Origin: Bradyrhizobium semiaridum
GTDB taxonomy: Bacteria; Pseudomonadota; Alphaproteobacteria; Rhizobiales; Xanthobacteraceae
NCBI RefSeq assembly: GCF_020329505.1
Contig: NZ_JAGKJJ010000001.1
Coordinates: 372,001 to 436,000 of the forward strand
Direction of reading: 5' to 3'
DNA length: 64,000 bases
A program made the translations under genes and the position numbers. Below, in pieces: positions 45,494 to 54,819 of the stretch. How positions within the stretch are numbered: the first letter of the stretch is position 1; each line of letters starts with the position of its first letter. The notes below the pieces were generated by a model. The model worked only from the letters and a program-made list of their open reading frames with translations, did no database searches and was not told the DNA's origin.

Positions 45494-47040
45494 GCACAGA
45501 TGTCATCGATCTGAGCGGCCGCCCCGTCATCATCGGCGGCGGCGCCGCGGGCCTGATGACCGCGCTCGAGCTCGCGCCCGAGCCGGTCGTGCTGCTGTCA
45601 AAATCGCCGCTCGGCGCCGAAGCCTCCAGCATGTGGGCGCAAGGTGGGCTTGCTGCCGCCGTCGGCGACAACGACAGCCCTGCCCTGCATCTCGCCGACA
45701 CACTCGCCGCCGGCGCAGGTCTCTGCGACGAGGCCGCTGCTGGACGGATCGTCGATGCGGCCCCGGCAGCAGTCGAACGTCTCGCTAGGCTTGGCGTCGC
45801 TTTCGACCGGCGAGCCGACGGAAGCTGGCGCCTCGGGCTCGAGGCCGCGCATGGCCGCAACCGCATCGTTCACGCCACCGGCGACGGCACCGGGCGCGAG
45901 ATCATGCGCGCGCTGATCGCAGCCGTCAGGCGCACACCGTCGATCACGCTGCTCGAAGGCGTCGAGGCGCGGCGGCTGCTGGTCGAGGACAACGCGGTCA
46001 GGGGCGTGCTCGCCGCGAACGGTCGCGGCCCGCTGACGATCGCCACCAACCGCGTCGTGATCGCCACCGGCGGCATCGGCGGACTGTTCGCCGACAGCAC
46101 CAATCCCGCCGGATGCTTCGGCCAGGGCCTCGCGCTCGCGGCCCATGCCGGCGCAAGACTCGCCGATCTCGAATTCATCCAGTTCCACCCCACCGCCTTC
46201 GACGGTCCGTCGCGGCCGATGCCGCTGCTGACCGAGGCGATCCGCGGCGATGGCGCAGTGCTGATCGACGAGAACGGCGAGCGCTTCATGGCCGATCAGC
46301 CCGGCGCCGAGCTTGCGCCGCGCGACATCGTCGCGCGTGCGGTGTGGCGTCACCGCGCCACGGGGCATCGCACCTTTCTCGATGCACGCCTGCATCCGGG
46401 CGCGGATTTCGCCCAGCGCTATCCCGTGATCAGCGCGTTCTGCAAAATGGCCGGGATCGACCCCGCCAGCGATCCGATCCCGATCCGGCCGGCGGTCCAC
46501 TACCACATGGGCGGCATCGCCGTTGATGCGGAGGGACGCAGCACGGTACAGGGCCTGTGGGCCTGCGGCGAAGCTGCGCGCACCGGCTTGCATGGCGCCA
46601 ACCGGCTCGCCAGCAACTCGCTGATGGAAGCGATTGTCTGCGCGCAATGGGTCGCCGCAAGCATTGGTGCCGCAAGCGAAGGTCCGCGCATCATGCTCCG
46701 CGCCGACGCTTCGCCGCCGGCAGCCGATCCCTCGGCAGTGCGCCCGATTCTCACCCATGGACTCGGCGTGTTGCGCGACCGCGCCGGGATCGCACGCGCG
46801 ATCCGCAGCCTCGATCCGCTGGCGCGCCGCGAAAGCGCGGCATCCGATGCGGCGCTGGTCGGACTGATGATCGCCGTCGCCGCGCTGAAACGCGAGGAAA
46901 GCCGCGGCGGCCATTTCCGCACCGACTTTCCCGACACCGCGGCGTCAGCGGTCCCGTCCTCCCTCACACGTTCCGAAGCACTGGCGCTATCGCGCGACAT
47001 CGTCGCTTCAGTTCCATCAGTCAGGAGTGCCCGGTCATGA
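45490..47040 (+). CDS. nadB: L-aspartate oxidase
   Basis: A 516-residue FAD enzyme that oxidises L-aspartate to iminoaspartate for NadA. The FAD-binding [12 protein letters not shown] follows the first strand, [14 protein letters not shown] is the fumarate-reductase-type loop, and FHPTAFDG and [14 protein letters not shown] are active-site blocks. It overlaps nadA at its start (ATGA) and nadC at its end (ATGA), indicating translational coupling through the operon. Confidence 0.97.
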   Translation: MSTDVIDLSGRPVIIGGGAAGLMTALELAPEPVVLLSKSPLGAEASSMWAQGGLAAAVGDNDSPALHLADTLAAGAGLCDEAAAGRIVDAAPAAVERLARLGVAFDRRADGSWRLGLEAAHGRNRIVHATGDGTGREIMRALIAAVRRTPSITLLEGVEARRLLVEDNAVRGVLAANGRGPLTIATNRVVIATGGIGGLFADSTNPAGCFGQGLALAAHAGARLADLEFIQFHPTAFDGPSRPMPLLTEAIRGDGAVLIDENGERFMADQPGAELAPRDIVARAVWRHRATGHRTFLDARLHPGADFAQRYPVISAFCKMAGIDPASDPIPIRPAVHYHMGGIAVDAEGRSTVQGLWACGEAARTGLHGANRLASNSLMEAIVCAQWVAASIGAASEGPRIMLRADASPPAADPSAVRPILTHGLGVLRDRAGIARAIRSLDPLARRESAASDAALVGLMIAVAALKREESRGGHFRTDFPDTAASAVPSSLTRSEALALSRDIVASVPSVRSARS

Positions 47041-47888
47041 CCCTCAATCCGTTGTTGCCTTTGTTGTATGAACCGATCGTGCAGACCGCCCTGCGCGAGG
47101 ACCTCGGCCGCGCCGGCGATATCACCGCGGATGCCATCGTTCCCGCGAGCCAGCAGGCCCGGCTGGTGATGCGGGCACGGCAACCCGGCGTCGTCGCCGG
47201 ACTCGACGTCGCACGCTCCGCGTTCCAGATGGTGTCGCCGGTCATCGCGCTGCGCGCCGAGCGGCCCGATGGCAGCGCGGTCGAGCCGGATCAGGTGATC
47301 GCGATCATCGACGGCCCGGCCCGCAGCCTGCTGACCGCGGAGCGGACCGCGCTCAACTTCCTCTGCCATCTCAGCGGGGTTGCCACCGCGACTGCAACAC
47401 TGGTCAAGGCCGTCGCCGGCACGCGCGCGCAAATCGTCTGCACCCGCAAGACCACGCCGGGACTGCGCGCGCTGGAGAAATACGCCGTGCGCGCCGGCGG
47501 CGGCGGCAATCACCGCTTCGGGCTCGACGACGCGGTGCTGATCAAGGACAACCACATCGCCCTCGCCGGCGGCATCCGTCCTGCGATCGAACGGGCCAAG
47601 GCCAATGTCGGGCACCTCGTGAAGGTCGAGGTCGAAGTCGATACGCTGTCGCAACTCGAAGAGGCACTCGCGCTTGGCGTCGACGCCGTGCTGCTCGACA
47701 ACATGACGATCGAACAGATGGCGCAGGCGGTGGCGATGGCACGCGGCAAGGCGATCACCGAGGCTTCGGGCCGCATCACCGCGGCAACGGCGCCCGCGAT
47801 CGCAGCGACCGGCGTCGACCTGATCTCGGCCGGCTGGGTGACCCACAGCTCGGCCGCGCTCGATATCGGACTGGACTATCTGTCCTGA
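47037..47888 (+). CDS. nadC: Nicotinate-nucleotide pyrophosphorylase (carboxylating)
   Basis: A 283-residue quinolinate phosphoribosyltransferase that makes nicotinate mononucleotide from quinolinate and PRPP. The conserved blocks are TALREDLGRAGDITADAI, TRKTTPGLRALEKYAVRAGGG with the Arg/Lys substrate site, NHRFGLDDAVLIKDNHI, and VEVEVDTLSQ with the metal-side Glu. The ATG overlaps the nadB stop by four bases. The gene ends four bases before the convergent ctaA stop. Confidence 0.97.
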   Translation: MTLNPLLPLLYEPIVQTALREDLGRAGDITADAIVPASQQARLVMRARQPGVVAGLDVARSAFQMVSPVIALRAERPDGSAVEPDQVIAIIDGPARSLLTAERTALNFLCHLSGVATATATLVKAVAGTRAQIVCTRKTTPGLRALEKYAVRAGGGGNHRFGLDDAVLIKDNHIALAGGIRPAIERAKANVGHLVKVEVEVDTLSQLEEALALGVDAVLLDNMTIEQMAQAVAMARGKAITEASGRITAATAPAIAATGVDLISAGWVTHSSAALDIGLDYLS

Positions 47889-47892
47889 GCGA

Positions 47893-48978
47893 TCAGCCGG
47901 GCTGTCCGACGGCAACCAGCGTCGGCTCGTCCCGGACGGTCCGGCGTGCGGCGAAGCGCTCGACCTGCAGCACCGCGAGCGTCAGCACGACGATCGCGAC
48001 CGCCTGGTGCGTCAGCGCCAGATCGATCGGCACCTGATGCAGCAGCGTCAGGATGCCGAGCGTCGCCTGAATGGTGATCGCGGCGACGAGCCACCAGGCG
48101 CCCGCGATCACACCGCCGCCGGCGCGCGAGCGCACCGCATCGATCGCGTGCGCGATCGCCAGCGCGAACAGCAGATAGGCGGTCATGCGGTGCTCGAACT
48201 GCACCGTCAGCGTGTTGTCGAACAGGTTGCGCCACCACGGCGTTTCGAACCACAGACGGTCGGCGGACGGAATGAACGCGCCGTCGATCTCCGGCCAGGT
48301 GTTGTAGACCTTGCCCGCGCGCAGGCCCGCGACCAGCGCGCCGAAATAGAGCTGCAGGAAGGTCAGCGCGAGCAGCACCGCGCTCGTGATCTTGAGCCTG
48401 AGCGGCGCGATCAGCGGCGGCCGCTCGATGAACCGGCGCAGCGTCCAGACGATGGCGGCGAAGATCAACAGCGCCAGCACCAGATGCGTCGCCAGCCGAT
48501 ATTGCGACACCTCGACGCGATGCGTCAGGCCTGACGCCACCATCCACCAGCCGACCGCGCCCTGCAGCGCGCCGAACCCGAAGATGATCCAGAGCCGGCG
48601 GCCCAGCTCACCGCTGACCGCGCCGCGCCACAGGAAATACAGGAACGGCAGCAGGTAGGCGGCGCCGATGAAGCGGCCGAGCAGCCGGTGGCTCCACTCC
48701 CACCAGAAGATCGTCTTGAACTGGTCGAGCGTCATCCCGGCGTTGAGCTCGCGATACTGCGGGATGGTCTTGTAGCCCTCGAAGGCCTGCGTCCACTGCG
48801 CCTCGGTCAGCGGCGGCAGCGCGCCCGTCACCGGCTTCCATTCGACGATCGACAACCCGGACTCGGTGAGCCGCGTGGCGCCGCCGACCAGCACCATCAA
48901 CGCGATCAGGGCGGCGACGGCCGTCAGCCACACCCGCACGGCACGAAGCTGCGATGTCTTTGCGGAAATACCGGCCAT
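47893..48978 (-). CDS. ctaA: Heme A synthase (COX15/CtaA)
   Basis: A 361-residue membrane protein with eight predicted helices that oxidises heme O to heme A for cytochrome c oxidase. The conserved histidines lie in [40 protein letters not shown] and [26 protein letters not shown] is the family's first-loop signature. The ATG at 48978 has AGGGCGAA upstream and gives the alphaproteobacterial length. It is divergent from the DUF2842 gene, a common arrangement. Confidence 0.95.
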   Translation of the reverse strand: MAGISAKTSQLRAVRVWLTAVAALIALMVLVGGATRLTESGLSIVEWKPVTGALPPLTEAQWTQAFEGYKTIPQYRELNAGMTLDQFKTIFWWEWSHRLLGRFIGAAYLLPFLYFLWRGAVSGELGRRLWIIFGFGALQGAVGWWMVASGLTHRVEVSQYRLATHLVLALLIFAAIVWTLRRFIERPPLIAPLRLKITSAVLLALTFLQLYFGALVAGLRAGKVYNTWPEIDGAFIPSADRLWFETPWWRNLFDNTLTVQFEHRMTAYLLFALAIAHAIDAVRSRAGGGVIAGAWWLVAAITIQATLGILTLLHQVPIDLALTHQAVAIVVLTLAVLQVERFAARRTVRDEPTLVAVGQPG

Positions 48979-49078
48979 TTCGCCCTGACTTGATTGGAAT
49001 TTCGCGCCCCTTATAGTCCGCCCCGCCAGCGGCGCAAGCGCCGCAGAAATCGCTGGGATCACGAGTCGCACATCCGCC

Positions 49079-49288
49079 ATGGCCATACGCACCCGCAAAC
49101 TGTTCGGAACCATCTTCCTGCTGATCCTGGTCGTGGTGTGGTCGCTGCTCGGCATGACCATTGCGCAGACGCCGTGGCTCGCCAATTCGGGCCTGTTGCA
49201 GGCGATCTTCTATGTCGTCGCCGGGCTCGGCTGGGTGCTGCCGGCGATGCCGATCGTCGCCTGGATGTCGCGGCCGGATCGCATCTAG
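49079..49288 (+). CDS. DUF2842 family small membrane protein
   Basis: A 69-residue protein with two membrane helices ([19 protein letters not shown] and [20 protein letters not shown]) and a C-terminal WMSRPDR, the pattern of DUF2842. These proteins often neighbour ctaA in alphaproteobacteria, as here (100 bases, divergent), so a link to oxidase assembly is possible but unproven. Its last four bases overlap the convergent deacetylase-like gene. Confidence 0.85.
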   Translation: MAIRTRKLFGTIFLLILVVVWSLLGMTIAQTPWLANSGLLQAIFYVVAGLGWVLPAMPIVAWMSRPDRI

Positions 49289-50403
49289 CCCCGCGCGTTC
49301 TGCGTCGGCCGCACCGGCGCGAACATGATGCCCGACAGCAGCACCCGCATCATGCGCAACGAGCGATTGCGACCGTCCCACGCGATGCGCGGCAGCGCGT
49401 GCAGGTTGGTGCGTCCCTGCGGCTGGACGATTCCCGGGATGGTCGAGACGGCGCTGGCAAAGCCGGCCTGCTCCGCCATCAGCACATGGGCGCGGCGGAA
49501 AGAGTCGCGGTCGCCGAACGGAAAGGCGAAATGCTTGACCTGCCGCCGGAACGCGCTTTCGGCCACCGCCTGCCCCATCGCCATCTCGCGCCTTGCATCG
49601 GCATCGGCGAGGTTCGACAGCGCCGGGTAGTTCACCGTGGCGCCGCCGATCGTGACGTTCGGATCGGCGGCGAACCTGGCGAGATCCTGCCAGTCCAGCG
49701 AGGTGCTACGCGACACCTCGGCAATGTCGACCGAATAGCGCGTGCCGAGATCGCTCGCGGCATAGGACAGCTCGGCCGGCGGCAGCTTGCGCATCCAGCC
49801 GGACAGGAACTCGAACAGCTCGTATTTGTCGGAGAGCTTCGGGACCGCAAAGTGTCGCTCCCTACCGTCCACCATCAGGCTGATGCGGCTCTCGCGGGCG
49901 ATCACCTGCTCCAGCACCAGCCACCAGGCCACGCCGACGCCGTCGGGAAATGCCGTCGGCAGGTACAGCGTGAAGGGCACGCGGTGCTTCGCAAGCACCG
50001 GATAGGCATGGGTGACGAGGTCCTTGCCGGCGCCGTCGAAGGTCAGGCAGACGAAGCGCCGCCGCTCCGGCTGCGTCACCGCGCGGCGGCAGACCTCGTC
50101 GATGCCGACGATATCGTAGCCCCAGCGCTTCAGGGCAGTGATGGTGCGATCGAGGAAGTCGGGCGTGATCTCGCGCGCGCGCAGCGGCTGAAATCGCGCC
50201 GAGCTTCGCGGACGGACCCGCTCGAAGCGCAGGATCGCCCCGGCGCCGCCGGCCGCGTGCTGGCGCAGGCGGAACGCGCCGCTGAAATAGGCGAGTTCCA
50301 TGCAGGCCCGCCGCACTAGTCCATGATCCGACGTCAAGATCCCCGCCCCGTCCCGGCGGTTCGCACACACCGCCGCGGCATTGTTATTACCCTTTGTTGA
50401 CAT
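49285..50403 (-). CDS. Polysaccharide deacetylase-like protein with lost metal site (probable pseudoenzyme)
   Basis: A 372-residue protein with the NodB-type barrel. Motif 1, normally TFDDG, reads TFDGA (residues 121-125), so the metal-binding second Asp is gone. Motif 2, normally HTxxH, reads GATVNYPAL (254-262), with both histidines replaced by Ala255 and Tyr259. Motif 3 remains as FAFPFGD (292-298). De-N- or de-O-acetylation by the usual metal mechanism should not be possible. It is divergent from an acyltransferase gene and heads the exopolysaccharide locus. The ATG follows AGGGAA. Confidence 0.85.
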   Translation of the reverse strand: MSTKGNNNAAAVCANRRDGAGILTSDHGLVRRACMELAYFSGAFRLRQHAAGGAGAILRFERVRPRSSARFQPLRAREITPDFLDRTITALKRWGYDIVGIDEVCRRAVTQPERRRFVCLTFDGAGKDLVTHAYPVLAKHRVPFTLYLPTAFPDGVGVAWWLVLEQVIARESRISLMVDGRERHFAVPKLSDKYELFEFLSGWMRKLPPAELSYAASDLGTRYSVDIAEVSRSTSLDWQDLARFAADPNVTIGGATVNYPALSNLADADARREMAMGQAVAESAFRRQVKHFAFPFGDRDSFRRAHVLMAEQAGFASAVSTIPGIVQPQGRTNLHALPRIAWDGRNRSLRMMRVLLSGIMFAPVRPTQNARG

Positions 50404-50466
50404 TTCCCTGCGAAGGTCGCGCCGTCGCGAACTGTAAATAATTACCTAAAACAATTGGATCCCGAG

Positions 50467-51660
50467 ATGATCACAGCTGCGGCAATCGAAGGCCAGACGG
50501 CGGGCGCGCGGACGTGGTCGAACGCGATCCGCATCACCGGCGTCGACATCTTCCATGATCTGGCCGCGGCCGAAGCGATCTGGCGCAGCCTTGAGACAGC
50601 GGCACACTCCTTCACCCCCTATCAGCGCTTCGATTTCCTGGCCGCCTGGCAGCGCCAGGTCGGCGAACGCGACGGGCTGCGGCCGTTCATCGTCGTCGCC
50701 CATGACAGCGAGCGGCGGCCGCTGCTGCTGCTGCCGCTGGCCATCGAGTCCCGGCTCGGCGCACAGTGCGCGACCTTCATGGGCGGTAAGCATTCGACCT
50801 TCAACATGCCGCTGTATGATAAGGATTTCGCCGCCAATGCGACCGAGGCCGACCTTGCGTCCCTGCTCGCGCTGATTACGGAACGCTCCCGCGTCGATGC
50901 GCTGGTGCTGCATCAGCAGCCGCTGCGCTGGCAGGAGCTGCCGAACCCGCTGGCGTTGCTGCCGCACCAGCCGTCGGTGAATGATTGTCCGGTGCTGGCG
51001 ATCGCGCCGGGCGCGGAGCCCGCGACGCTGGTCAGCAATTCGTTCCGCCGCCGCCTCAAGGGCAAGGAGCGCAAGCTGCAGGCGCTGCCCGGCTATCGCT
51101 ACTACGTCGCGACCGAGAGCGCCGACGTCTGCCGGCTGCTCGACTGGTTCTTCCGCGTCAAGCCGCTGCGCATGGCCGAGCAGAAGCTGCCGAACGTGTT
51201 CGCCGAGCCCGGCGTCGAGCAGTTCATCCGCACCGCCTGCCTTGCGCCGCGCGCCGACGGCCAAGGCTACGCCATCGACATCCACGCGCTGGAATGCGAC
51301 GAGGAAGTGATCGCGATCTTCGCCGGCGTGGCCGACGGTCATCGCTTCTCGATGATGTTCAACACCTACACGATGTCGGGCAATGCCAAATACAGCCCCG
51401 GCCTGATCTTGATGCGCGACATCATCGACCGGCATGCCGCCGAGAATTACCGCGCGCTCGACCTCGGCATCGGCTCGGACGAATACAAGCGGCTGTTCTG
51501 CAAGGACGACGAGGCGATCTTCGACAGCTTCGTTCCGCTCAGCCTGCGCGGCCGGCCGGCCGCAAGCGTGCTGTCGCGCCTCAACCGCGCCAAGCGCGCG
51601 GTGAAGCAAAACCCGCATCTGCTCGAGATCGCGCAGAACCTGCGCGGCATGTTCCGCTGA
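50467..51660 (+). CDS. BcsL/CelD-type GNAT acyltransferase of the polysaccharide locus
   Basis: A 397-residue protein of the FemAB/GNAT-like family found in polysaccharide clusters. The N-terminal part (YQRFDFLAAWQRQVGERDGLRPFIVVAH) and the C-terminal GNAT-like half (IHALECDEEVIAIFAG, TYTMSGNAKYSPGLILM, LDLGIGSDEYKRLFC) are recognisable. Members are thought to acylate sugar residues. The ATG at 50467 was chosen over an upstream TTG at 50455. The start lies 63 bases from the divergent deacetylase-like gene, so both may share regulation. Confidence 0.85.
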   Translation: MITAAAIEGQTAGARTWSNAIRITGVDIFHDLAAAEAIWRSLETAAHSFTPYQRFDFLAAWQRQVGERDGLRPFIVVAHDSERRPLLLLPLAIESRLGAQCATFMGGKHSTFNMPLYDKDFAANATEADLASLLALITERSRVDALVLHQQPLRWQELPNPLALLPHQPSVNDCPVLAIAPGAEPATLVSNSFRRRLKGKERKLQALPGYRYYVATESADVCRLLDWFFRVKPLRMAEQKLPNVFAEPGVEQFIRTACLAPRADGQGYAIDIHALECDEEVIAIFAGVADGHRFSMMFNTYTMSGNAKYSPGLILMRDIIDRHAAENYRALDLGIGSDEYKRLFCKDDEAIFDSFVPLSLRGRPAASVLSRLNRAKRAVKQNPHLLEIAQNLRGMFR

Positions 51661-51696
51661 GGCCGGCGCTCATCCCGCCGTCACCGTGACCAGCCC

Positions 51697-54021
51697 TCAC
51701 GCCGCCACCACGCGCGGGCCCGCCGAGGGCTGGTGCGGCTTGCTCAGCAGCGTGACGTTGGCGAAGCCGACGGCCTTGAGCTGATCGACCATCAGCCGGC
51801 GGGCATCCTGCGCCATGCCGGCATCGGGGACGACGACGGCCTGTGCCTGCGTGGTCAACAATTCGGCCGGCAGGTCGACGGCCGAACCGGCGTCGAGCAG
51901 CACGTGGTCGTAGACCCGAAGCAGCGCGTCGATCGCGAGCGTCAGCCGCGGCGACTGCAGATGCGCGCGATCGAAGCCCGGCCGTCCGGCGCTGACGAGC
52001 TGAACGCGCGACTGCCGGTCCTTGGTGATGATCTGCGCGAATGACGCCTCGCCCTGCATCAGCTCGGCGAGGCCGGGCGCGGCCGGATCGACCGAGGCCG
52101 AAGCCAGCGCCGGCGAGGATCCGACGAGATCGACGACGACCACCTTGGCCTGGCGGGCCATCAGGCGGGCCAGCGCCAGCGCGGTCTCGGTGACGCTTTC
52201 TCCTGCCGCCGTGCCGAGGATCGTGATCTTGGGCTCGGCAGCACCGGCCGCGACCAGACGCGCGGCTACCTCCTCGATCTCGCCGGCGGCCGGTGCGGGC
52301 ATCGCAGGCGGCTCGCTGATGACGGGGTCGGATACGGCCTCAGCCTGCGCCGGCAGGTCAGGCTTTGGCGCGAGCTTCGGTGCGCGCGGCGCGTCGGCAT
52401 CGGGCGACGGCTGCGGCGCCGGCTCGTTCTCGACTTCCATCACCGGCTCGCGGCGCCCGAGCACGACGGCAGCCGGAGCGAAGGCACGGCCGACCGCGCC
52501 GGGCGCGGAAATCCGCAGCAGCTCGCCGGTGACGATGATGCCCGACGACAGCAGCAGCGTCGCCAGCGTCGCGATCAGCACGATCGGCAGCTTCTTCGGA
52601 TAGGCCGGCGTGTTGGAGACCGTGGCGCGCGAGATGATGCGGCCGTCGGTCGGCGCGGCCTCGATGTTTTCGCGCGCCGTCGCCTCGCGGTATTTGGCGA
52701 GATAGGCCTCCAGCAGGTCGCGCTGCGCCTTCGCTTCGCGCTCCAGCGCGCGCAGCTGCACGTCCTGACTGTTGCTCGAGGACGCCTGCTTCTTCGACTG
52801 GTCGAGGCTCGCCTGCAATTCATTGACACGGCCGCGCGCGAGGCGGGCGTCGTTGTCCAGCGAGCGCGAGATCTTGCCGGCTTCCTCGCGCAGCTGCCGG
52901 TCGAGATCGGCGACCTGCGCCTTCAATTCCTTGATGCGCGGATGGTTGTCGAGCAGCGTCGACGACTGCTCGGCGAGTTGCGCGCGCAGCGTGGCGCGCT
53001 GTTCGGCCAGCCGGCGGATCAGCTCGGAATTGAGCACTTCCGACGCCTCGATCGGCTTGCCGCCCTGCAGCATCTCGCGGATCAGCCGCGCCTTGGTTTC
53101 GGCGTCCGCCAGCAGCGCGCGGGCATTGTTGAGCTGCGTGTTCAATTCGCCCATCTGCTGGTTGGACAGCGACGTGTTGTTCGTGCCGACGAACAGGCTC
53201 GACTTCGAGCGGAAATCCTCGACCCGCGAATCCGCCTCCGCAACCTTGTTGCGCAGCTTGTCGATCTCGCCGAGCAGCCAGGCGCTGGCGTTCTTGGCCT
53301 GGTCCTGCCGTGCCGCCTGCTGCAGCACGAGATAGCCGTCGGCGATCGAGTTGGTGACGCGCGCGGCGAGGTCGGGATCCTCGGACTGGAATTCGATCAC
53401 GATGACCCGCGACTTGTCGACGGCGTAGGCCTGGTAGCGCTCGTAGAAGGAATCGAGCACCCGCTCTTCCGGCGTCAGGCTGAACGGATCGCGGCCGATG
53501 CCGAACAGCGCCAGCAGCGACTTCAGCGGCGAGAAACCTTTCAGCACCGGATCGAACTCCGGCCGCTCGGCGAGCTTGTTCTTCTTGATGATCTCGCGGG
53601 CGAGATCGCGCGACAGCAGCAGCTGCACCTGGCTCGTCACGGCTTCGGCATCGAGCGAGGTGCGCTCCGTGTCGCGCTCGCCGTTCGGGCGCAGGAAAGC
53701 GTTCTCGCGATTGTCGACCAGGATGCGCGCTTCCGACTTGTAGCGCGGCGTGACGATGTTGACGGCGGCGAGCGAAAGCGCGAACACCAGCACGGTGGGC
53801 ACGATGATCCAGCCGCGCTTGCGCGCCAGCGCACGTCCAAGCGCATGCAGGTCAAGATCACCGGCCTCCGTTGCCTGGACAGGCTGCGGGGCGGGCTTCG
53901 CGGCAACCGGCTTGGTGACAACCGGCTTGGCGACAGCCTTGTCGGCAACGGGCGCAGACTTCGGCAACGCCCGTTGCACGACGGCCTTTTCTTTGCCTCT
54001 ACGCCAAAATGCAAAACGCAT
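51697..54021 (-). CDS. GumC/Wzc-like polysaccharide co-polymerase with degenerate kinase domain
   Basis: A 774-residue inner-membrane chain-length protein. After a Pro/Ala/Lys-rich head come a first membrane helix (about 70-90), a Wzz domain, a long periplasmic coiled coil (about 270-440) and a second helix (about 495-515). The C-terminal domain (about 596-774) has the BY-kinase fold, but its Walker A position reads TAAGESVTE (604-612) without Gly-Lys-Thr/Ser. Walker A' (VVVVD, Asp631) and B (HVLLD, Asp710) partly remain. No C-terminal tyrosine cluster is present. The ATG at 54021 follows GGGAG. It is divergent from the export lipoprotein gene. Confidence 0.9.
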   Translation of the reverse strand: MRFAFWRRGKEKAVVQRALPKSAPVADKAVAKPVVTKPVAAKPAPQPVQATEAGDLDLHALGRALARKRGWIIVPTVLVFALSLAAVNIVTPRYKSEARILVDNRENAFLRPNGERDTERTSLDAEAVTSQVQLLLSRDLAREIIKKNKLAERPEFDPVLKGFSPLKSLLALFGIGRDPFSLTPEERVLDSFYERYQAYAVDKSRVIVIEFQSEDPDLAARVTNSIADGYLVLQQAARQDQAKNASAWLLGEIDKLRNKVAEADSRVEDFRSKSSLFVGTNNTSLSNQQMGELNTQLNNARALLADAETKARLIREMLQGGKPIEASEVLNSELIRRLAEQRATLRAQLAEQSSTLLDNHPRIKELKAQVADLDRQLREEAGKISRSLDNDARLARGRVNELQASLDQSKKQASSSNSQDVQLRALEREAKAQRDLLEAYLAKYREATARENIEAAPTDGRIISRATVSNTPAYPKKLPIVLIATLATLLLSSGIIVTGELLRISAPGAVGRAFAPAAVVLGRREPVMEVENEPAPQPSPDADAPRAPKLAPKPDLPAQAEAVSDPVISEPPAMPAPAAGEIEEVAARLVAAGAAEPKITILGTAAGESVTETALALARLMARQAKVVVVDLVGSSPALASASVDPAAPGLAELMQGEASFAQIITKDRQSRVQLVSAGRPGFDRAHLQSPRLTLAIDALLRVYDHVLLDAGSAVDLPAELLTTQAQAVVVPDAGMAQDARRLMVDQLKAVGFANVTLLSKPHQPSAGPRVVAA

Positions 54022-54207
54022 CACACACTCCCGCGGACGCCGCGACTCCATCTCAATGGCGGCGATTACAGTCCATTAAGGTTGCCGCCGGGTTAATCGC
54101 CCGCAGGTTGCAGGCGGGCGCATCCGCCGCCCGGTCGGCCCGCGTCATCCTTTGTTAACCATGGGTGCCGTTAATCGACGCCGATATTTCCCCGCGGGAT
54201 TCCCGAC

Positions 54208-54816
54208 ATGCGCAACCGGCGCGCTCCCATTGTCTGTCTGATCGCTGCGCTCGCGCTGTCGGGCTGCATGGGCCGGACCGCGCCGGTCGCCGTGGCGCCG
54301 GCCACCTACGGGGCGCCCGCCCCGATGGCCTATGCCGGGCCCATGCCGGCAGTCGGCGGCGCCTACCAGCTCGGTCCCGGCGACCGGCTGCGCGTCGTGA
54401 TCTACGGCCAGGAAGGCCTCACCAACACCTACGCGATCGACGCCGCGGGTGCGATCACCCTGCCCTTGATCAGATCGGTGCCGGCACGCGGCCGCACCCC
54501 GGCCGGGCTTGCCAGCGAGATCACCGCGCGGCTGCGCAACGGCTATATCCGCGACCCATCGGTGGCGGTCGAGATCGAATCGTACCGCCCGTTCTTCATC
54601 CTCGGCGAGGTCGCGGCTCCCGGCCAATATCCCTACGTTCCCAACATGACGGTGGAGAGCGCGGTGGCGATCGCCGGCGGCTTCTCGACGCGCGCCAAGC
54701 GTGGCGCCGTCACCCTCACCCACACCGACGCATCGGGATCCGGCCGCTTCCTCGTGCCGCTGAGCACGCCGATCGGTCCCGGCGACACCGTGTTCGTCAG
54801 CGAGCGCTGGTTCTGA
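54208..54816 (+). CDS. Polysaccharide export outer-membrane lipoprotein (GumB/Wza-like, short)
   Basis: A 202-residue lipoprotein: the lipobox is LSGC with the lipid-bearing Cys at residue 20. The Poly_export domain is visible as YQLGPGDRLRVVIYGQE, and the SLBB-type domain as FFILGEVAAPGQYPY with AVAIAGGFSTRA. It should form the outer-membrane outlet for the polymer with the co-polymerase encoded divergently. Its length is that of GumB-type rather than the longer E. coli Wza. A glycosyltransferase gene begins three bases after its stop. Confidence 0.93.
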   Translation: MRNRRAPIVCLIAALALSGCMGRTAPVAVAPATYGAPAPMAYAGPMPAVGGAYQLGPGDRLRVVIYGQEGLTNTYAIDAAGAITLPLIRSVPARGRTPAGLASEITARLRNGYIRDPSVAVEIESYRPFFILGEVAAPGQYPYVPNMTVESAVAIAGGFSTRAKRGAVTLTHTDASGSGRFLVPLSTPIGPGDTVFVSERWF

Positions 54817-54819
54817 CCG

